64,000 bases of DNA from QKMZ01 sp012965515. Lineage in GTDB: Bacteria; Cyanobacteriota; Vampirovibrionia; Obscuribacterales; Obscuribacteraceae. Shown in pieces: positions 1 through 8,568 of this stretch. Numbering within the stretch: position 1 is the first letter of the stretch; every line of letters begins with the position of its first letter. The notes under the pieces were generated by a model. That model made no database searches, was not told the DNA's origin, and was given only the letters and a program-made list of their open reading frames with translations. Location: contig CALFMP010000050.1 in the NCBI GenBank assembly GCA_937879965.1, forward strand, positions 1 to 64,000, in the 5' to 3' direction. A program made the position numbers and the translations under genes.

Positions 1-98
1 TGCTCCATATTTTGGACGTTTACAGATGTCAACTATATGGATGAATAGAACAGGGGCATTGAACCGGTAAGATTGCCAGAGAGCACAGGGCGGCTGAT

Positions 99-2243
99 CT
101 AAATGTTTAACGCACCGCCGTCTTGGAAGCCTTCTAGAAAACGCACTTCAGGATGCCTTTTCATCAGGATTCGAATATCACTTCTCTTTAGGTAACGAGT
201 AATTGTGTATCTAACCACATGCAGTTTCTTGTTTTCGAGCAACTCTTCAATTCCAGCGCCGGTCATGTTTGTGCCGCCGATCGCTACAGATTGAAGATTT
301 CGCATCTTGGAAAAATATTTCGCTGCCCCGTCGCCAATCTGAATTGTTTCTAGATTGATGAACTGCAACTTTGAGTCGACCATAGGAGCGAAAGCTACAT
401 CGTCGACGCCTGCGGCAGCGCGAAGATTCAGCGAAATCAAACGGTCATCATCTGCTAAAAATTGGATGCTCAGTGGAGTCAGTCTGGTCCCTGAAATCTC
501 CAGCTTATTTAACTCGGGCATGATCGTAAAGAACGGAATAGCTTTGTCTGTTATGTTCGACCAGTTGGCGTTCAAAGTTCGAACTTTCTTGCACTTCGAA
601 ACCTGAGCAGCGCCAATGTCGTCAAAATTGGAATTGCTGAGCTTAAGATGCGTTAGCTTAGGCATGTCCGCAAACCAGATAAGGCTTTTGTTTTCGAAAC
701 CGCAGTTGCTCAGATCGAGATCGGAAATCCAGGTGGAACGAGCGATTGCTCGCAAAGTCAAATCGCTCAACAAAGGGAATCGAAGCTTGAATGTTCCCTT
801 TTTTCCTTGAACGCTTAAAACCTGCTGAACTGTGCGTCTCGCATCCTCAGCTGTTTCTGCCTTCTTTTCCAGCGTCTTGACGAAAAGTTTGGCATCATCA
901 AGGTGAACTAATTTCAACTCGCAATAGGTCTTCTTCTTAGCAGCGGGCGCAGTCACTGCGGGCCTTCTAGGAGAGTTTACACCGTTCAACTGAATTGTCA
1001 GCAAAGACGAAATGCCTGCTGACATAACTATTACGATACTAGTCAGCAAATACAGAATCGTCCTAGACATACTGACTATGCCAGTTTGCGGCTTGGCCGA
1101 CTGCGCCTCTTTGACCACTAAGACTGAATTTGCCATCAATACTGGATCAGTCAATGTTCTTTCTAGAGCCGCTAAATCAGTGGCGACCTGGGCAAGGCTT
1201 TGATAGCGCTCGCAAGCTCGTTTGGCTAGCATCTTCGCGATAATTTGCTCCAGCACCGGTGGAAACTCCTTGCCCATCGAAGCTTCCTTCAGGCTAGGAA
1301 GCGTTTCACCCATGTGCTGCATCATAGTCAAAAGCGCATTGGCGCCGACAAAAGGCGTAGTTCCGGTGAGCACTTCGAAAAAGACACAACCCAGTGAGTA
1401 AATGTCCGCACGCTGATCGACCGGACTGCCTGAGCACTGTTCCGGGCTCATGTACAGAGGGCTTCCGAACACTTCTCCAGTGCGAGTGAGCGCTTGAACT
1501 TCATTGGCATCGAACTGAGTAAATTTAGCGATTCCAAAATCGACGATCTTCACGCAACCATCTTGATGTGGCGATAAGCCATCGACCAGCATTATATTGC
1601 TCGGCTTCATATCACGGTGAATAACGCCTTGTTCATGAGCGTATCCAAGCCCGAAGCAGATGCGCAGGAAAAGAGGCACTGCTTCATGGACCGACAGCGT
1701 GCCTCGCTCCTTTACCTTGTCCGAAAGGCTGCGCCCGTTCACATAGTCCATGACGAGGAACGGTATTCGCTGGTCGAGCAAACCAAAGTCATGGACAGCA
1801 ATCAGGCTAGGGTGGTCGATACCGAATGCAGCGCGTGCTTCGTGCTGGAAGCGGCGCACAGTCACATCAGTTACATTGCGGCTGTGCAAGATCTTGAGTG
1901 CAAGTTCCTTTCCAAGAAAGATCTGCTCGACCTTATAGACCATCCCCATACCGCCGTGCCCAATCAGTGACTGGACGCGATATCTTTCACCTACGATGTC
2001 GCCGGGCTTCAAACGAACAAATGAATCCATTCCCGGGTCGAATGACTCCAGCAGTCCATAAGCGCCAGTGAGTACTGATGATCCGGCAGCGGCTAAAGAG
2101 CCAGTAATGGCTGATGCATTGGCAGAGGGCGTCGGACTTGTAACCGCAGGCACGTCTGCGCCAACAGGAGTAGCCTTGAGAGGTCCTGATGGCGTATCGA
2201 GCCATGGCGACAGGTTGGCATCAGGGTTAGTAGAACCGGCCAT
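99..2243 (-). CDS. Ser/Thr protein kinase with transmembrane segment and LRR-like C-terminal domain
   Basis: Predicted membrane Ser/Thr kinase of 714 residues. Visible kinase marks are the glycine loop GHGGMG (95-100), ATP lysine K117 in ALKIL, catalytic HRDMKPSN with D211, DFG at 235-237, and SPEQC in the activation segment. A proline/alanine-rich stretch of about 80 residues precedes the kinase. One hydrophobic helix (about 393-417) is followed by a C-terminal region with leucine-rich-repeat-like units (LDLSNCGF, LTHLKLSNSNF, LNKLEISGTRL, LISLNLRA). The kinase should be cytoplasmic and the LRR part outside, as in bacterial PknB-like receptors, where the outer domain binds a ligand. The substrate is unknown. 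It is paralogous to the kinase at 25835 (shared GE-(V/I)-FGSP-(L/I)-YMSPEQC). The gene stands alone. Confidence 0.9.
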   Translation of the reverse strand: MAGSTNPDANLSPWLDTPSGPLKATPVGADVPAVTSPTPSANASAITGSLAAAGSSVLTGAYGLLESFDPGMDSFVRLKPGDIVGERYRVQSLIGHGGMGMVYKVEQIFLGKELALKILHSRNVTDVTVRRFQHEARAAFGIDHPSLIAVHDFGLLDQRIPFLVMDYVNGRSLSDKVKERGTLSVHEAVPLFLRICFGLGYAHEQGVIHRDMKPSNIMLVDGLSPHQDGCVKIVDFGIAKFTQFDANEVQALTRTGEVFGSPLYMSPEQCSGSPVDQRADIYSLGCVFFEVLTGTTPFVGANALLTMMQHMGETLPSLKEASMGKEFPPVLEQIIAKMLAKRACERYQSLAQVATDLAALERTLTDPVLMANSVLVVKEAQSAKPQTGIVSMSRTILYLLTSIVIVMSAGISSLLTIQLNGVNSPRRPAVTAPAAKKKTYCELKLVHLDDAKLFVKTLEKKAETAEDARRTVQQVLSVQGKKGTFKLRFPLLSDLTLRAIARSTWISDLDLSNCGFENKSLIWFADMPKLTHLKLSNSNFDDIGAAQVSKCKKVRTLNANWSNITDKAIPFFTIMPELNKLEISGTRLTPLSIQFLADDDRLISLNLRAAAGVDDVAFAPMVDSKLQFINLETIQIGDGAAKYFSKMRNLQSVAIGGTNMTGAGIEELLENKKLHVVRYTITRYLKRSDIRILMKRHPEVRFLEGFQDGGALNI

Positions 2244-2427
2244 TCGGCTACCTCAAAACGGCCCCGGGCGAGGCAGTATCTGGTTGTCTCAGGTGGTAAG
2301 TGGTCGAGATGGTTGAAGTATTTTTAGTATATGTATTAAGCGTGACGTCAACGTGACGAGCAGGATCTTTTTTGAGCCTTTTCAGGACACGTATTTATTT
2401 ACAGAAGCAAAAACCACATGGCGTCAC

Positions 2428-2445
2428 GGTGTCACATTTGACACC
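2428..2445. promoter_or_regulatory. Inverted repeat upstream of the LRR kinase
   Basis: A 7-bp inverted repeat, GGTGTCA-catt-TGACACC, lies about 190 bp upstream of the kinase start, between two minus-strand genes. A direct repeat CGTGACG lies at about 2340-2357. It could be an operator or part of a terminator for the upstream gene. No T-run follows it. Confidence 0.3.
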
Positions 2446-2535
2446 ATATACGATGCCTGCGCTTGCCGCTGAGCCTTCGACGAACCTAAAACTGCACAGA
2501 AGCCTTTGCAAAGGAATATCGCTAAGAACGTCGCA

Positions 2536-3054
2536 TTAGAAGCGGTCGCCCCAAAGGGTCGGACGCAGCACACCGACTACAAAACCAACCGGAGAAAACA
2601 GCGAGCAAACAATGCAGAAAAGCCCACCGAAGGGGTCTGCGGCCGAACCTTGCAAACACATTCCCCAGGCAAGCGGCAAAAAGCGCAGAGGCGAAAGTGA
2701 CATGCCAATGAGAAGCCCAAACCCGATGATTGTACCGATATTACGACCGAGCTTGTAATCGATGAACCTGGTCAAAAATCTGCCAGTGAACAAGCCTGCG
2801 AAGTAGCAAAGGATAACGCCAATCCAGGGCAGGTCGATAAATGGCATGACATGCCCGAAAGCAAATCCAATCAAGGTGCACAGACCTAAAGTTCTTGCAA
2901 CGAGCATCGGAGAAACCGCAGTAAGCGGATTAGACACCTTACCGCAAGAACCGCACCGAAAGCCGACCGGGCATTGCACAAGACACTTGCTGCAGATGAT
3001 CGTTCCGCAGTCAACGCAAGTTATTCGAGAATCGCCACACGAATGTTTTCCCAT
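2536..3054 (-). CDS. Small membrane protein with N-terminal zinc-finger (B-box-like)
   Basis: About 172 residues from the ATG at 3054 (MGKHSCGD...). An in-frame GTG at 3099 would add 15 residues. The N-terminus is dense in Cys/His: SCGD, CVDCGTIICSKC, CPVGFRCGSCG, spaced like a B-box or treble-clef zinc site. It is followed by three or four hydrophobic segments. This zinc-finger plus membrane layout is common among uncharacterised bacterial proteins and suggests a membrane-tethered binding domain facing the cytoplasm. No enzyme motif is visible. Function not recognised. Confidence 0.65.
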   Translation of the reverse strand: MGKHSCGDSRITCVDCGTIICSKCLVQCPVGFRCGSCGKVSNPLTAVSPMLVARTLGLCTLIGFAFGHVMPFIDLPWIGVILCYFAGLFTGRFLTRFIDYKLGRNIGTIIGFGLLIGMSLSPLRFLPLAWGMCLQGSAADPFGGLFCIVCSLFSPVGFVVGVLRPTLWGDRF

Positions 3055-3182
3055 CAATTGCCCAGTGTTTTCTCCACGTACAAACAAATATCTTCTCACA
3101 AATCACAACCACGCGCGGGCACATGCTACACAGCATAGTACAACCTCCAAGAAGTAGAAAGGGGCGAGGCGGGCAGCTTGCA

Positions 3183-3224
3183 GTCAAGAAACAGCAATCA
3201 CGATTGCAACTGTTGTTTCTTGAC
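3183..3224 (-). terminator. Hairpin downstream of the Ubl-conjugation operon
   Basis: A perfect 10-bp stem (3183-3192 with 3215-3224) encloses a second 5-bp stem (GCAAT/ATTGC at 3194-3198 and 3203-3207). It sits about 70 bp beyond the last gene of the minus-strand operon that ends at 3296. Position and strength suggest transcription termination, though no clear U-run follows. Confidence 0.5.
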
Positions 3225-3295
3225 TTGCAAGACTACCGCAGAACGGTGCAGCCGACCTGAATCCGATGACTCAGAATCGACTGCACCGCTTGCTG

Positions 3296-4150
3296 CTACC
3301 AGCGCCGAGGCCAGAGGCTGACGAATGCGCCAAGCTCGCTGCTGCCGGAGTTTTCGATGTGCTGGATAGCCAAATCGACAACCACCGTAAGCTCGAGCCG
3401 GGCAGTCAGTTCCGCCATCGGCTGGACAGTGTCGCCAAGGCAAGCGGTGCCGTCGGCGTACACGTTAGGAGCGTTCATCCCCGGCTTGAAGCCGTCGACC
3501 CGTTTATCGCGGTTGAACCAGCGCACAACGCCGTTTTTTCCGCGCAAGTCGATGAGGATGGTGAATCGGCCAATCTCGTGATCGAAATTGGTTTTCGAGT
3601 CGTTTGCGACCAGAGCGTCAGTTCTGACCACCAACGTGTTTCCGACCACAAACAGTGACTCCACATGCGGTGCCGATTTGAGCGACTCGAATTCGGCGGC
3701 AAGTCGCTCGCGCCGCTGGGCAGTTTCGGTTTCGTCGGCAGCAAACACCTCTTTTCGCCAGACGCCGAACATACGAGTTGTTGCAGTGAAGAGCTTCTTG
3801 CGAAGCTTCTCGGCAGCTTTCTCCGCCTGCTTCGTCAACTTCTCGATGCGCTTGCTGCACACCTTGATGTAACGAGCGCGTTCGTCGCTGTTGGTGATTG
3901 GTGCTCGCCGCGGTTCCGGCTCAGGGACGGGAGTCTTGACGTCGAGCCGCATGGCGATGATGCCCTCGTACTTGGAGGCTTCGTCCGCTTGCACGGCGTT
4001 TGCTCCAAGCAATTCGAGCATTGACTGGAGATGCTCCGTGTCGATGATGATGGTGCCCGTCTTCTTGTCCAGCAGCCGGAAAGGAATTCCAGCCCCAGTC
4101 AAGCGTTGACGTTCAGCCTCATCAAAATCAGGGAAGGACAGCTTAGTCAT
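3296..4150 (-). CDS. E2-like ubiquitin-conjugating-type protein
   Basis: Last gene of the Ubl operon, 284 residues from the ATG at 4150, which overlaps the upstream stop as ATGA. The C-terminal third carries an E2 signature: strand GRFTILIDL, strand VVRWF, then APNVYADGTACLG. The last segment matches the eukaryotic E2 active-site pattern (H)PNVY-x-x-GT-x-CL with the catalytic Cys at C237. The His of HPN is Ala here. The middle (about residues 85-150) is Lys/Glu-rich and probably helical. By family logic it would take the Ubl from the E1 as a thioester on C237 and pass it to a target. It is paralogous to the gene just upstream. The E2 assignment rests on motif and operon context; a fold search was not possible here. 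Confidence 0.8.
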   Translation of the reverse strand: MTKLSFPDFDEAERQRLTGAGIPFRLLDKKTGTIIIDTEHLQSMLELLGANAVQADEASKYEGIIAMRLDVKTPVPEPEPRRAPITNSDERARYIKVCSKRIEKLTKQAEKAAEKLRKKLFTATTRMFGVWRKEVFAADETETAQRRERLAAEFESLKSAPHVESLFVVGNTLVVRTDALVANDSKTNFDHEIGRFTILIDLRGKNGVVRWFNRDKRVDGFKPGMNAPNVYADGTACLGDTVQPMAELTARLELTVVVDLAIQHIENSGSSELGAFVSLWPRRW

Positions 4151-5370
4151 GCCGCACCTCCTCTGACCATCGGCCACTTGTGGAGGTACTTGTACGTGCG
4201 AGTGTCTTCCGGATTGACCGTTTCGACAAACGCAATCGCCAACTTGGCGGCGTCGGCGAACTTGCGCTCCGAGATCAATTTCTTGAACCAGGGTGCCGTA
4301 TTGCCGAGACAGGCCTTTTCGTTAGCGTACACGTGGAGCGACATCATCTTCTCGCAATAGCCGTCCACCTGTCGCGTCAGGTTCTTCCACCTGACCGACT
4401 CGCCGCTCTTGAGCGGGATGCGGATGCGGAAGCGCCCCATTTCATAGACATCTCCCTTAGCCGGGTCGGTGCAGTAGAGAGTATCCGTGTGCAACTCGAT
4501 GTACTTGTCGGTGACCGACACGGAGCGCACTTTCCTCACCTGGCAGAGCAAGTCGTACTCTTTACCCAGCTCATTGGTAGCCTGGGAGAGCATGTTGACG
4601 CTCTCCAGCTCAGCAGTGCGCGACTCATCGCTGAGCCGTTGCCACGTGACCGAAGGTTCTTCGAGCTCTTCCGAGCCCTCGACTTTCCTGCGGCGCGGCG
4701 CCTTCTGCGCCAGACTCTGCCGAATGCTCTTGTCCAGCGCATCGACGAAGTAGTCCGCAGTGTGAGCTGCGGCAGCCGAGTTGATGATGTCGGTAGCTTG
4801 TGCCATCACGTGTGCGAAGACCCGCGCGCCACCAAACATTCCGTAGTGATTCGGGTCGACCAGAAAGTAGATCGACTCGTCATGAATTTCCGCGACGACG
4901 AATCCATCGTCGTCGAGAATCGGCGTTCCCAAGCCGGTGAAGGCATAGGTTTCGCCGTCCCAGACCCGTTCTTGACCGAAGACTTCTTTCGGCGCCTCGA
5001 GACACTTTTCGCCGCGCGGCGAATACCCGAGGTAGATGTGAAACTTGCCATAAACGCGCCCTTCTTTGGGCTCGCCCCGTCTGATGACGATCGGCTTGTC
5101 CACTGCAATGCCGAGAATTCTGCGAGCGAATGTTCCGTAGAACTTCATCTCGCGCGCCTTCAGGTTCTTGCCAGAGAACTTTGGATCTCGTGCCCGCGCC
5201 TCCGGAACCGAAGGAATTCCGTCAGGGTACAGCTCTTTCATGGTCGAGTTGATGACGCTGCGCGTACGCAGCGCGCGCAAGACCATGAGCAAAAGCAGCA
5301 CGCCGACGCCGGTCGAGATTATCCAGTGGGTCGTAATAAATGCCCAGATTGTAAGCATCATTACCTCCAT
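4147..5370 (-). CDS. Membrane-anchored E2-like paralog of the Ubl operon
   Basis: Up to 407 residues with a strong N-terminal hydrophobic anchor (about residues 5-31) and a long cytoplasmic part. The C-terminal region aligns with the neighbouring E2-like protein: TDTLY...GRFRIRI...VRW...VDGY...LHVYANEKACLGNT, keeping a Cys at 354 in the same ACLG context but lacking the PN and GT residues. It may be a diverged E2, a pseudo-E2 or a scaffold holding the pathway at the membrane. A GGAGGT sequence lies inside the first codons (5368-5363), so translation probably starts at the ATGs at 5361 or 5358 rather than 5370. The gene is 62 nt downstream of the E1-like gene and overlaps the next gene by 4 nt. 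Confidence 0.75.
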   Translation of the reverse strand: MEVMMLTIWAFITTHWIISTGVGVLLLLMVLRALRTRSVINSTMKELYPDGIPSVPEARARDPKFSGKNLKAREMKFYGTFARRILGIAVDKPIVIRRGEPKEGRVYGKFHIYLGYSPRGEKCLEAPKEVFGQERVWDGETYAFTGLGTPILDDDGFVVAEIHDESIYFLVDPNHYGMFGGARVFAHVMAQATDIINSAAAAHTADYFVDALDKSIRQSLAQKAPRRRKVEGSEELEEPSVTWQRLSDESRTAELESVNMLSQATNELGKEYDLLCQVRKVRSVSVTDKYIELHTDTLYCTDPAKGDVYEMGRFRIRIPLKSGESVRWKNLTRQVDGYCEKMMSLHVYANEKACLGNTAPWFKKLISERKFADAAKLAIAFVETVNPEDTRTYKYLHKWPMVRGGAA

Positions 5371-5432
5371 TTCGCGATGCGAACATCGCAGCTACAGGTT
5401 GAAGTGACGCCTTGCGCCACCTCGCACCGGAC

Positions 5433-6131
5433 TTACTTGAAACGTCGCCGCACGATCGTAGGCTCGCGCAGACCGTAGAGAATCTCGTTGTCCTGCGGGA
5501 CTTCGACCTTCTTCTGCTGGATGGCGAACCAGGTGATCAGCTGCCACACAGCCAGACCGGAGAGGAATTCGGCAGTCGGACCGACCGAGATGCTGGCGCC
5601 GCAAGCGGAAACTTCCACAACTTCGTCGCCGTAGTCGGAAGCCGCCTCCCAGCCGCGAACATGCGCGGGCGTGGTCGGATTGACCACGTACACGCGGCCT
5701 TGATCGGAGCCCATGCGGGTCTCGATCATCAGCTTCGTGCGCGACTTGTACTTGAGGCCGGCATTCCAGATCTGCTTGCGCGACGACATGGTATCGGTGA
5801 GCAGGAAGACCACCTCGCCCAGAACCTGCTTGCCGTCGACGCGTTCGGCGTGTGTGGTGATGTCGATGCCGGTCTGACGCTTCACGATTTCTTTGAGCGC
5901 TTCGACCTTGAGCTTGCCGACATCGTCCATGCCGAATGCCTGGTTGGGCACATTGTGAGCCTCGACGATGTCGTCGTCCCAGACATGGATGTTCTCGATG
6001 CCCAGTTTTGCCAGGCTGAGAACGATGCGCGAACCGGATGCGCCGACGCCAATGACGTCCACGCGGCGGGCGCCGAAATCATCAGGGGAAAAGACATCGA
6101 TGTGTCTTGTAATGTTGAGAGGCATTGTCAC
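5433..6131 (-). CDS. ThiF/E1-like Ubl-activating enzyme
   Basis: Compact adenylating enzyme of 232 residues. Rossmann nucleotide-binding loop VIGVGASGS (26-34), acidic strand WDDDIVEAHN (51-60), Q64 and K73 in the E1 pattern D-x-N-x-x-RQ...D-x-G-x-x-K, with the usual Arg replaced (NVPNQ). LTDTMSSRKQ (111-120) corresponds to the conserved D...R helix. C177 in SACGASISVGPTAEF is the best candidate for the thioester cysteine. In the ThiF/E1 family the enzyme adenylates the C-terminal Gly of a Ubl and may move it to Cys. It starts at GTG 6131, overlapping the JAMM stop as GTGA; ATG 6125 is an alternative. It lacks a separate Ubl-fold or catalytic-cysteine domain, so it is a minimal E1. Confidence 0.9.
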   Translation of the reverse strand: MTMPLNITRHIDVFSPDDFGARRVDVIGVGASGSRIVLSLAKLGIENIHVWDDDIVEAHNVPNQAFGMDDVGKLKVEALKEIVKRQTGIDITTHAERVDGKQVLGEVVFLLTDTMSSRKQIWNAGLKYKSRTKLMIETRMGSDQGRVYVVNPTTPAHVRGWEAASDYGDEVVEVSACGASISVGPTAEFLSGLAVWQLITWFAIQQKKVEVPQDNEILYGLREPTIVRRRFK

Positions 6132-7390
6132 TCTCCCTGCGCGTCGGGCGCGTTAGAAGTTTTCGAATCGCCGGCCGGACTTGCGCCACCACGGGTGGCG
6201 GGAGGCAAGGACTCGGGTGGTCCCGGAAGACCCTTCACGGGAACCTCCGGTGCGGGCACGGCTGCAGAGCCGGCGGCCGCGACTTCGGCGCCGGGTGCGG
6301 TTTCGCCTGCGTCATCCGTTGCAACTTCGCTTTCGGCATCGCCGGCTGCGTTTCCGCCTCCGGACCGTTCGGCATCGTGTTCGCGAGCCAACTCCTGCAG
6401 CAGCGGCAATTCGCCGTATCCGCGGCCGAAGTCCGGCATGTAGGTGATCGTCACCTTGTCGCGGATCTCGGCTTCCACCTCGGCACGCAGCGCCGCGGAG
6501 ATGTGCAGCGGCCCCTTCGTCTGCTTGTCCGGCTTTGAGACCGGGTCAGTGGAGAAACTCTCGAGCAGCCGCTTGGTACCGCTCACGACCTTGTTCTTCA
6601 GACCGCTCAAGCTTTCGCTCACGGCAGCAAGACCGGTTTTCGGCTCTTCGGCGGCAGCATCGGGCTGTGGAGACCAGATTTCCCACGGCACATCCAACAG
6701 GACCATGTTGTCTTCGTAGATGAACACGTCGAAAGATGCGCGCCCCAGCTTGTTCAAAATGCCGCGGATGATCCACTTGTTGCGTTGCTCACCGAGCTCA
6801 CGCATCGTTTCCTCATCTTGCGGCGAAGGAGCAGTGTCCATGCGGACATGCGAGTGCCCCCAGAAGAAGAGGCGACGAGTGTCCTCGCGACGACCGGCTT
6901 GCATGAGCTGCTTGTACAGCTCAGTTTGCCCCTCTACCGAAATCTTCGTGTGTGCAGCGCCGGCGTTTTGGCGCAGCAGGAAGACATGCTCGATGTAGAA
7001 GTCGCCTGATTCGAGGCGCTCGGCAGTGCCCAGCCAGCCGACCTCCAGGCGCGACAACTCAACGTAGAGCTGCATGCGCTTGTAGGCTTCGGGCGAGATG
7101 AGAATGCGCGGCACCTTGCCCGTGTAGCGGACGCGCGTGTAGAACTGGTGCGGCGTCAGTGGAGCGTCGGGCAGATTGAGATTGTCGAAGTACATCCCGC
7201 CACGACCGTAGCCGCCCCAGGGGCGCCCTGAGTCTTGCGGGAAGCGACGAGGGGGAGCGCCCTCGGTGTCGGCTCGGCCCGTCCAGGAAGAAGAGCGCGC
7301 TTGCACTCCACCATCACGGGGGTCGGATCGATTCTGCGAGGTCTGTCGACCATCGCCACCAGGCGCTTTATCTAACTTTTCGTCGGACAT
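6128..7390 (-). CDS. JAMM/Mov34 metalloprotease (deubiquitinase-like)
   Basis: 420 residues. The JAB/MPN domain spans about 85-225: E116 in EVGWLGTA, then H179-S-H181-x7-S189-x2-D192, an exact JAMM motif with all zinc ligands and the catalytic Glu. Residues 1-65 are low complexity (Gly/Arg/Ser) and the tail after about 235 includes a Pro/Ala/Glu-rich segment, both probably disordered. JAMM enzymes cleave after a C-terminal Ubl glycine, so likely jobs are maturation of the tandem Ubl encoded just upstream and removal of Ubl from targets. A good Shine-Dalgarno (AGGAG) precedes the ATG. It lies 139 nt after the Ubl gene and overlaps the E1 gene. Confidence 0.92.
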   Translation of the reverse strand: MSDEKLDKAPGGDGRQTSQNRSDPRDGGVQARSSSWTGRADTEGAPPRRFPQDSGRPWGGYGRGGMYFDNLNLPDAPLTPHQFYTRVRYTGKVPRILISPEAYKRMQLYVELSRLEVGWLGTAERLESGDFYIEHVFLLRQNAGAAHTKISVEGQTELYKQLMQAGRREDTRRLFFWGHSHVRMDTAPSPQDEETMRELGEQRNKWIIRGILNKLGRASFDVFIYEDNMVLLDVPWEIWSPQPDAAAEEPKTGLAAVSESLSGLKNKVVSGTKRLLESFSTDPVSKPDKQTKGPLHISAALRAEVEAEIRDKVTITYMPDFGRGYGELPLLQELAREHDAERSGGGNAAGDAESEVATDDAGETAPGAEVAAAGSAAVPAPEVPVKGLPGPPESLPPATRGGASPAGDSKTSNAPDAQGE

Positions 7391-7529
7391 TGGTCTTCTC
7401 CTATCGATTGGTCATGCAGGGCGAAACAAGACTGCAAATGCTTTTCGAGCAAATGCATCGCGTGCAAGTGCATCTCTTGCGCATTGCAGGTCCTGTCGCC
7501 TTGCTTGGTTGGGTTGATAGGAAAGGGGC

Positions 7530-8015
7530 TTAGTTGCCCTGTACCGGCTTGAGAAGGAGCACTTCCTGGCCGGCCTTGACCAGCGTCTTCATCGTGGCCG
7601 GGTCGCCGTCGACGCGCACGTCGTGCCCCTTCGGGTCGATTTTGGCCTTGGCGAGAAGATCCTGAACGGAGTTCGAGGAACCCTTCTCGACCGGAACTTC
7701 CTGCCGCCCGCCGATGAGGAAGCCGACGGTGACCGTCGATTGCGGCTCATCGCCGGACTTCGACAGGGAAGGCAGATTGCCCTGGACAGGCTTGAGGAGA
7801 AGCACTTCCTGGCCAGGCTTGACCAGCGTCTTCATCGTGGCGGGGTCGCCGTCGACGCGGACGTCGTGACCCTTGGGGTCGATGTTCGCCTTGGCCAGCA
7901 GGTCCTGGACGGAGGTAGTGGAGCCCTTTTCGACCGACACTTCCTGGCGCCCACCGATGAGGAAACCGACCGTGACCGTGGGATTGCTCTTATCGAGCGA
8001 GAGTTTGTCTGACAT
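7530..8015 (-). CDS. Tandem ubiquitin-like protein (two beta-grasp units)
   Basis: 161 residues made of two nearly identical 68-residue units (13-80 and 94-161; 63 of 68 positions the same by eye) joined by a short acidic linker. Each unit follows the ThiS/ubiquitin beta-grasp pattern: strand TVTVGFLIGG, strand EVxVEKG, helix SVQDLLAKA, then DVRVDGDPATM, GQEVLLLKPVQ and a final Gly-Asn. Both units therefore end in ...PVQGN. Ubls need a free C-terminal Gly for E1 activation, so the Asn would have to be removed, most simply by the neighbouring JAMM protease. Many synonymous differences separate the two units, which points to purifying selection on both rather than a very recent duplication. First gene of the operon, with SD GGAGA before ATG 8015. 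Confidence 0.85.
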   Translation of the reverse strand: MSDKLSLDKSNPTVTVGFLIGGRQEVSVEKGSTTSVQDLLAKANIDPKGHDVRVDGDPATMKTLVKPGQEVLLLKPVQGNLPSLSKSGDEPQSTVTVGFLIGGRQEVPVEKGSSNSVQDLLAKAKIDPKGHDVRVDGDPATMKTLVKAGQEVLLLKPVQGN

Positions 8016-8568
8016 GTGAATTCTCCGATGTTAAGGCAAGCTAATCAGGCTTGCGGTTGAAGTCGTTCTCCCTCTCGCCAGCATGTTCAGCTACGCTACC
8101 GAGCACGCACCTTCGAATCGTGCATGCGAGCGGAGTAACACGCCACCACCAATGGTGATGAACATGCACTTAGTTAAGCGAAGACTGATGTTCTGGAGTT
8201 GCGGGAAGAAGTTGTAGAAGGAGAACGAACTGGACTCTCAGTATTGAAAAAGACAGCCTACAAAAAACACTTCAAACAGTCTAAGAAACGGGCTGTGAAA
8301 CAGTACTTCATGACGCTATGTTGAGATACTGATCACATAATGGCAGCTTTCGCAGTCCTGTCTTTGTTCCTGAATTTTGGCCCGGTAGCGCTAACCGGAG
8401 CGAACGCTCTGGTAAAGATTCGCAAACAGCCTATGTCACGTAGAGCTTCATCATTCCTGGTTCTTCAAAGTGAAGGCAGGCTAAGAAAGTGGTATGGTTG
8501 ATTATGTCGAGAGTGGCTCGTTTTAGTAACTCGAAAGCTCTGTGATTGACCCTCGAACCGGCAAGTGA
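8016..8568. other. Gene-free divergent region upstream of the Ubl operon
   Basis: 553 bp between the first Ubl-operon gene (minus) and the plus-strand exported protein. It must hold promoters for both directions. Short palindromic bits such as CACCA-atggtg (about 8144-8155) are visible, but no gene, no clear promoter pair and no known riboswitch. Confidence 0.6.

Noticed and set aside
4180..6443. Two long plus-strand frames across the Ubl operon
   Set aside because: Both are mirror images of the E2-like, E1-like and JAMM genes; no motifs.
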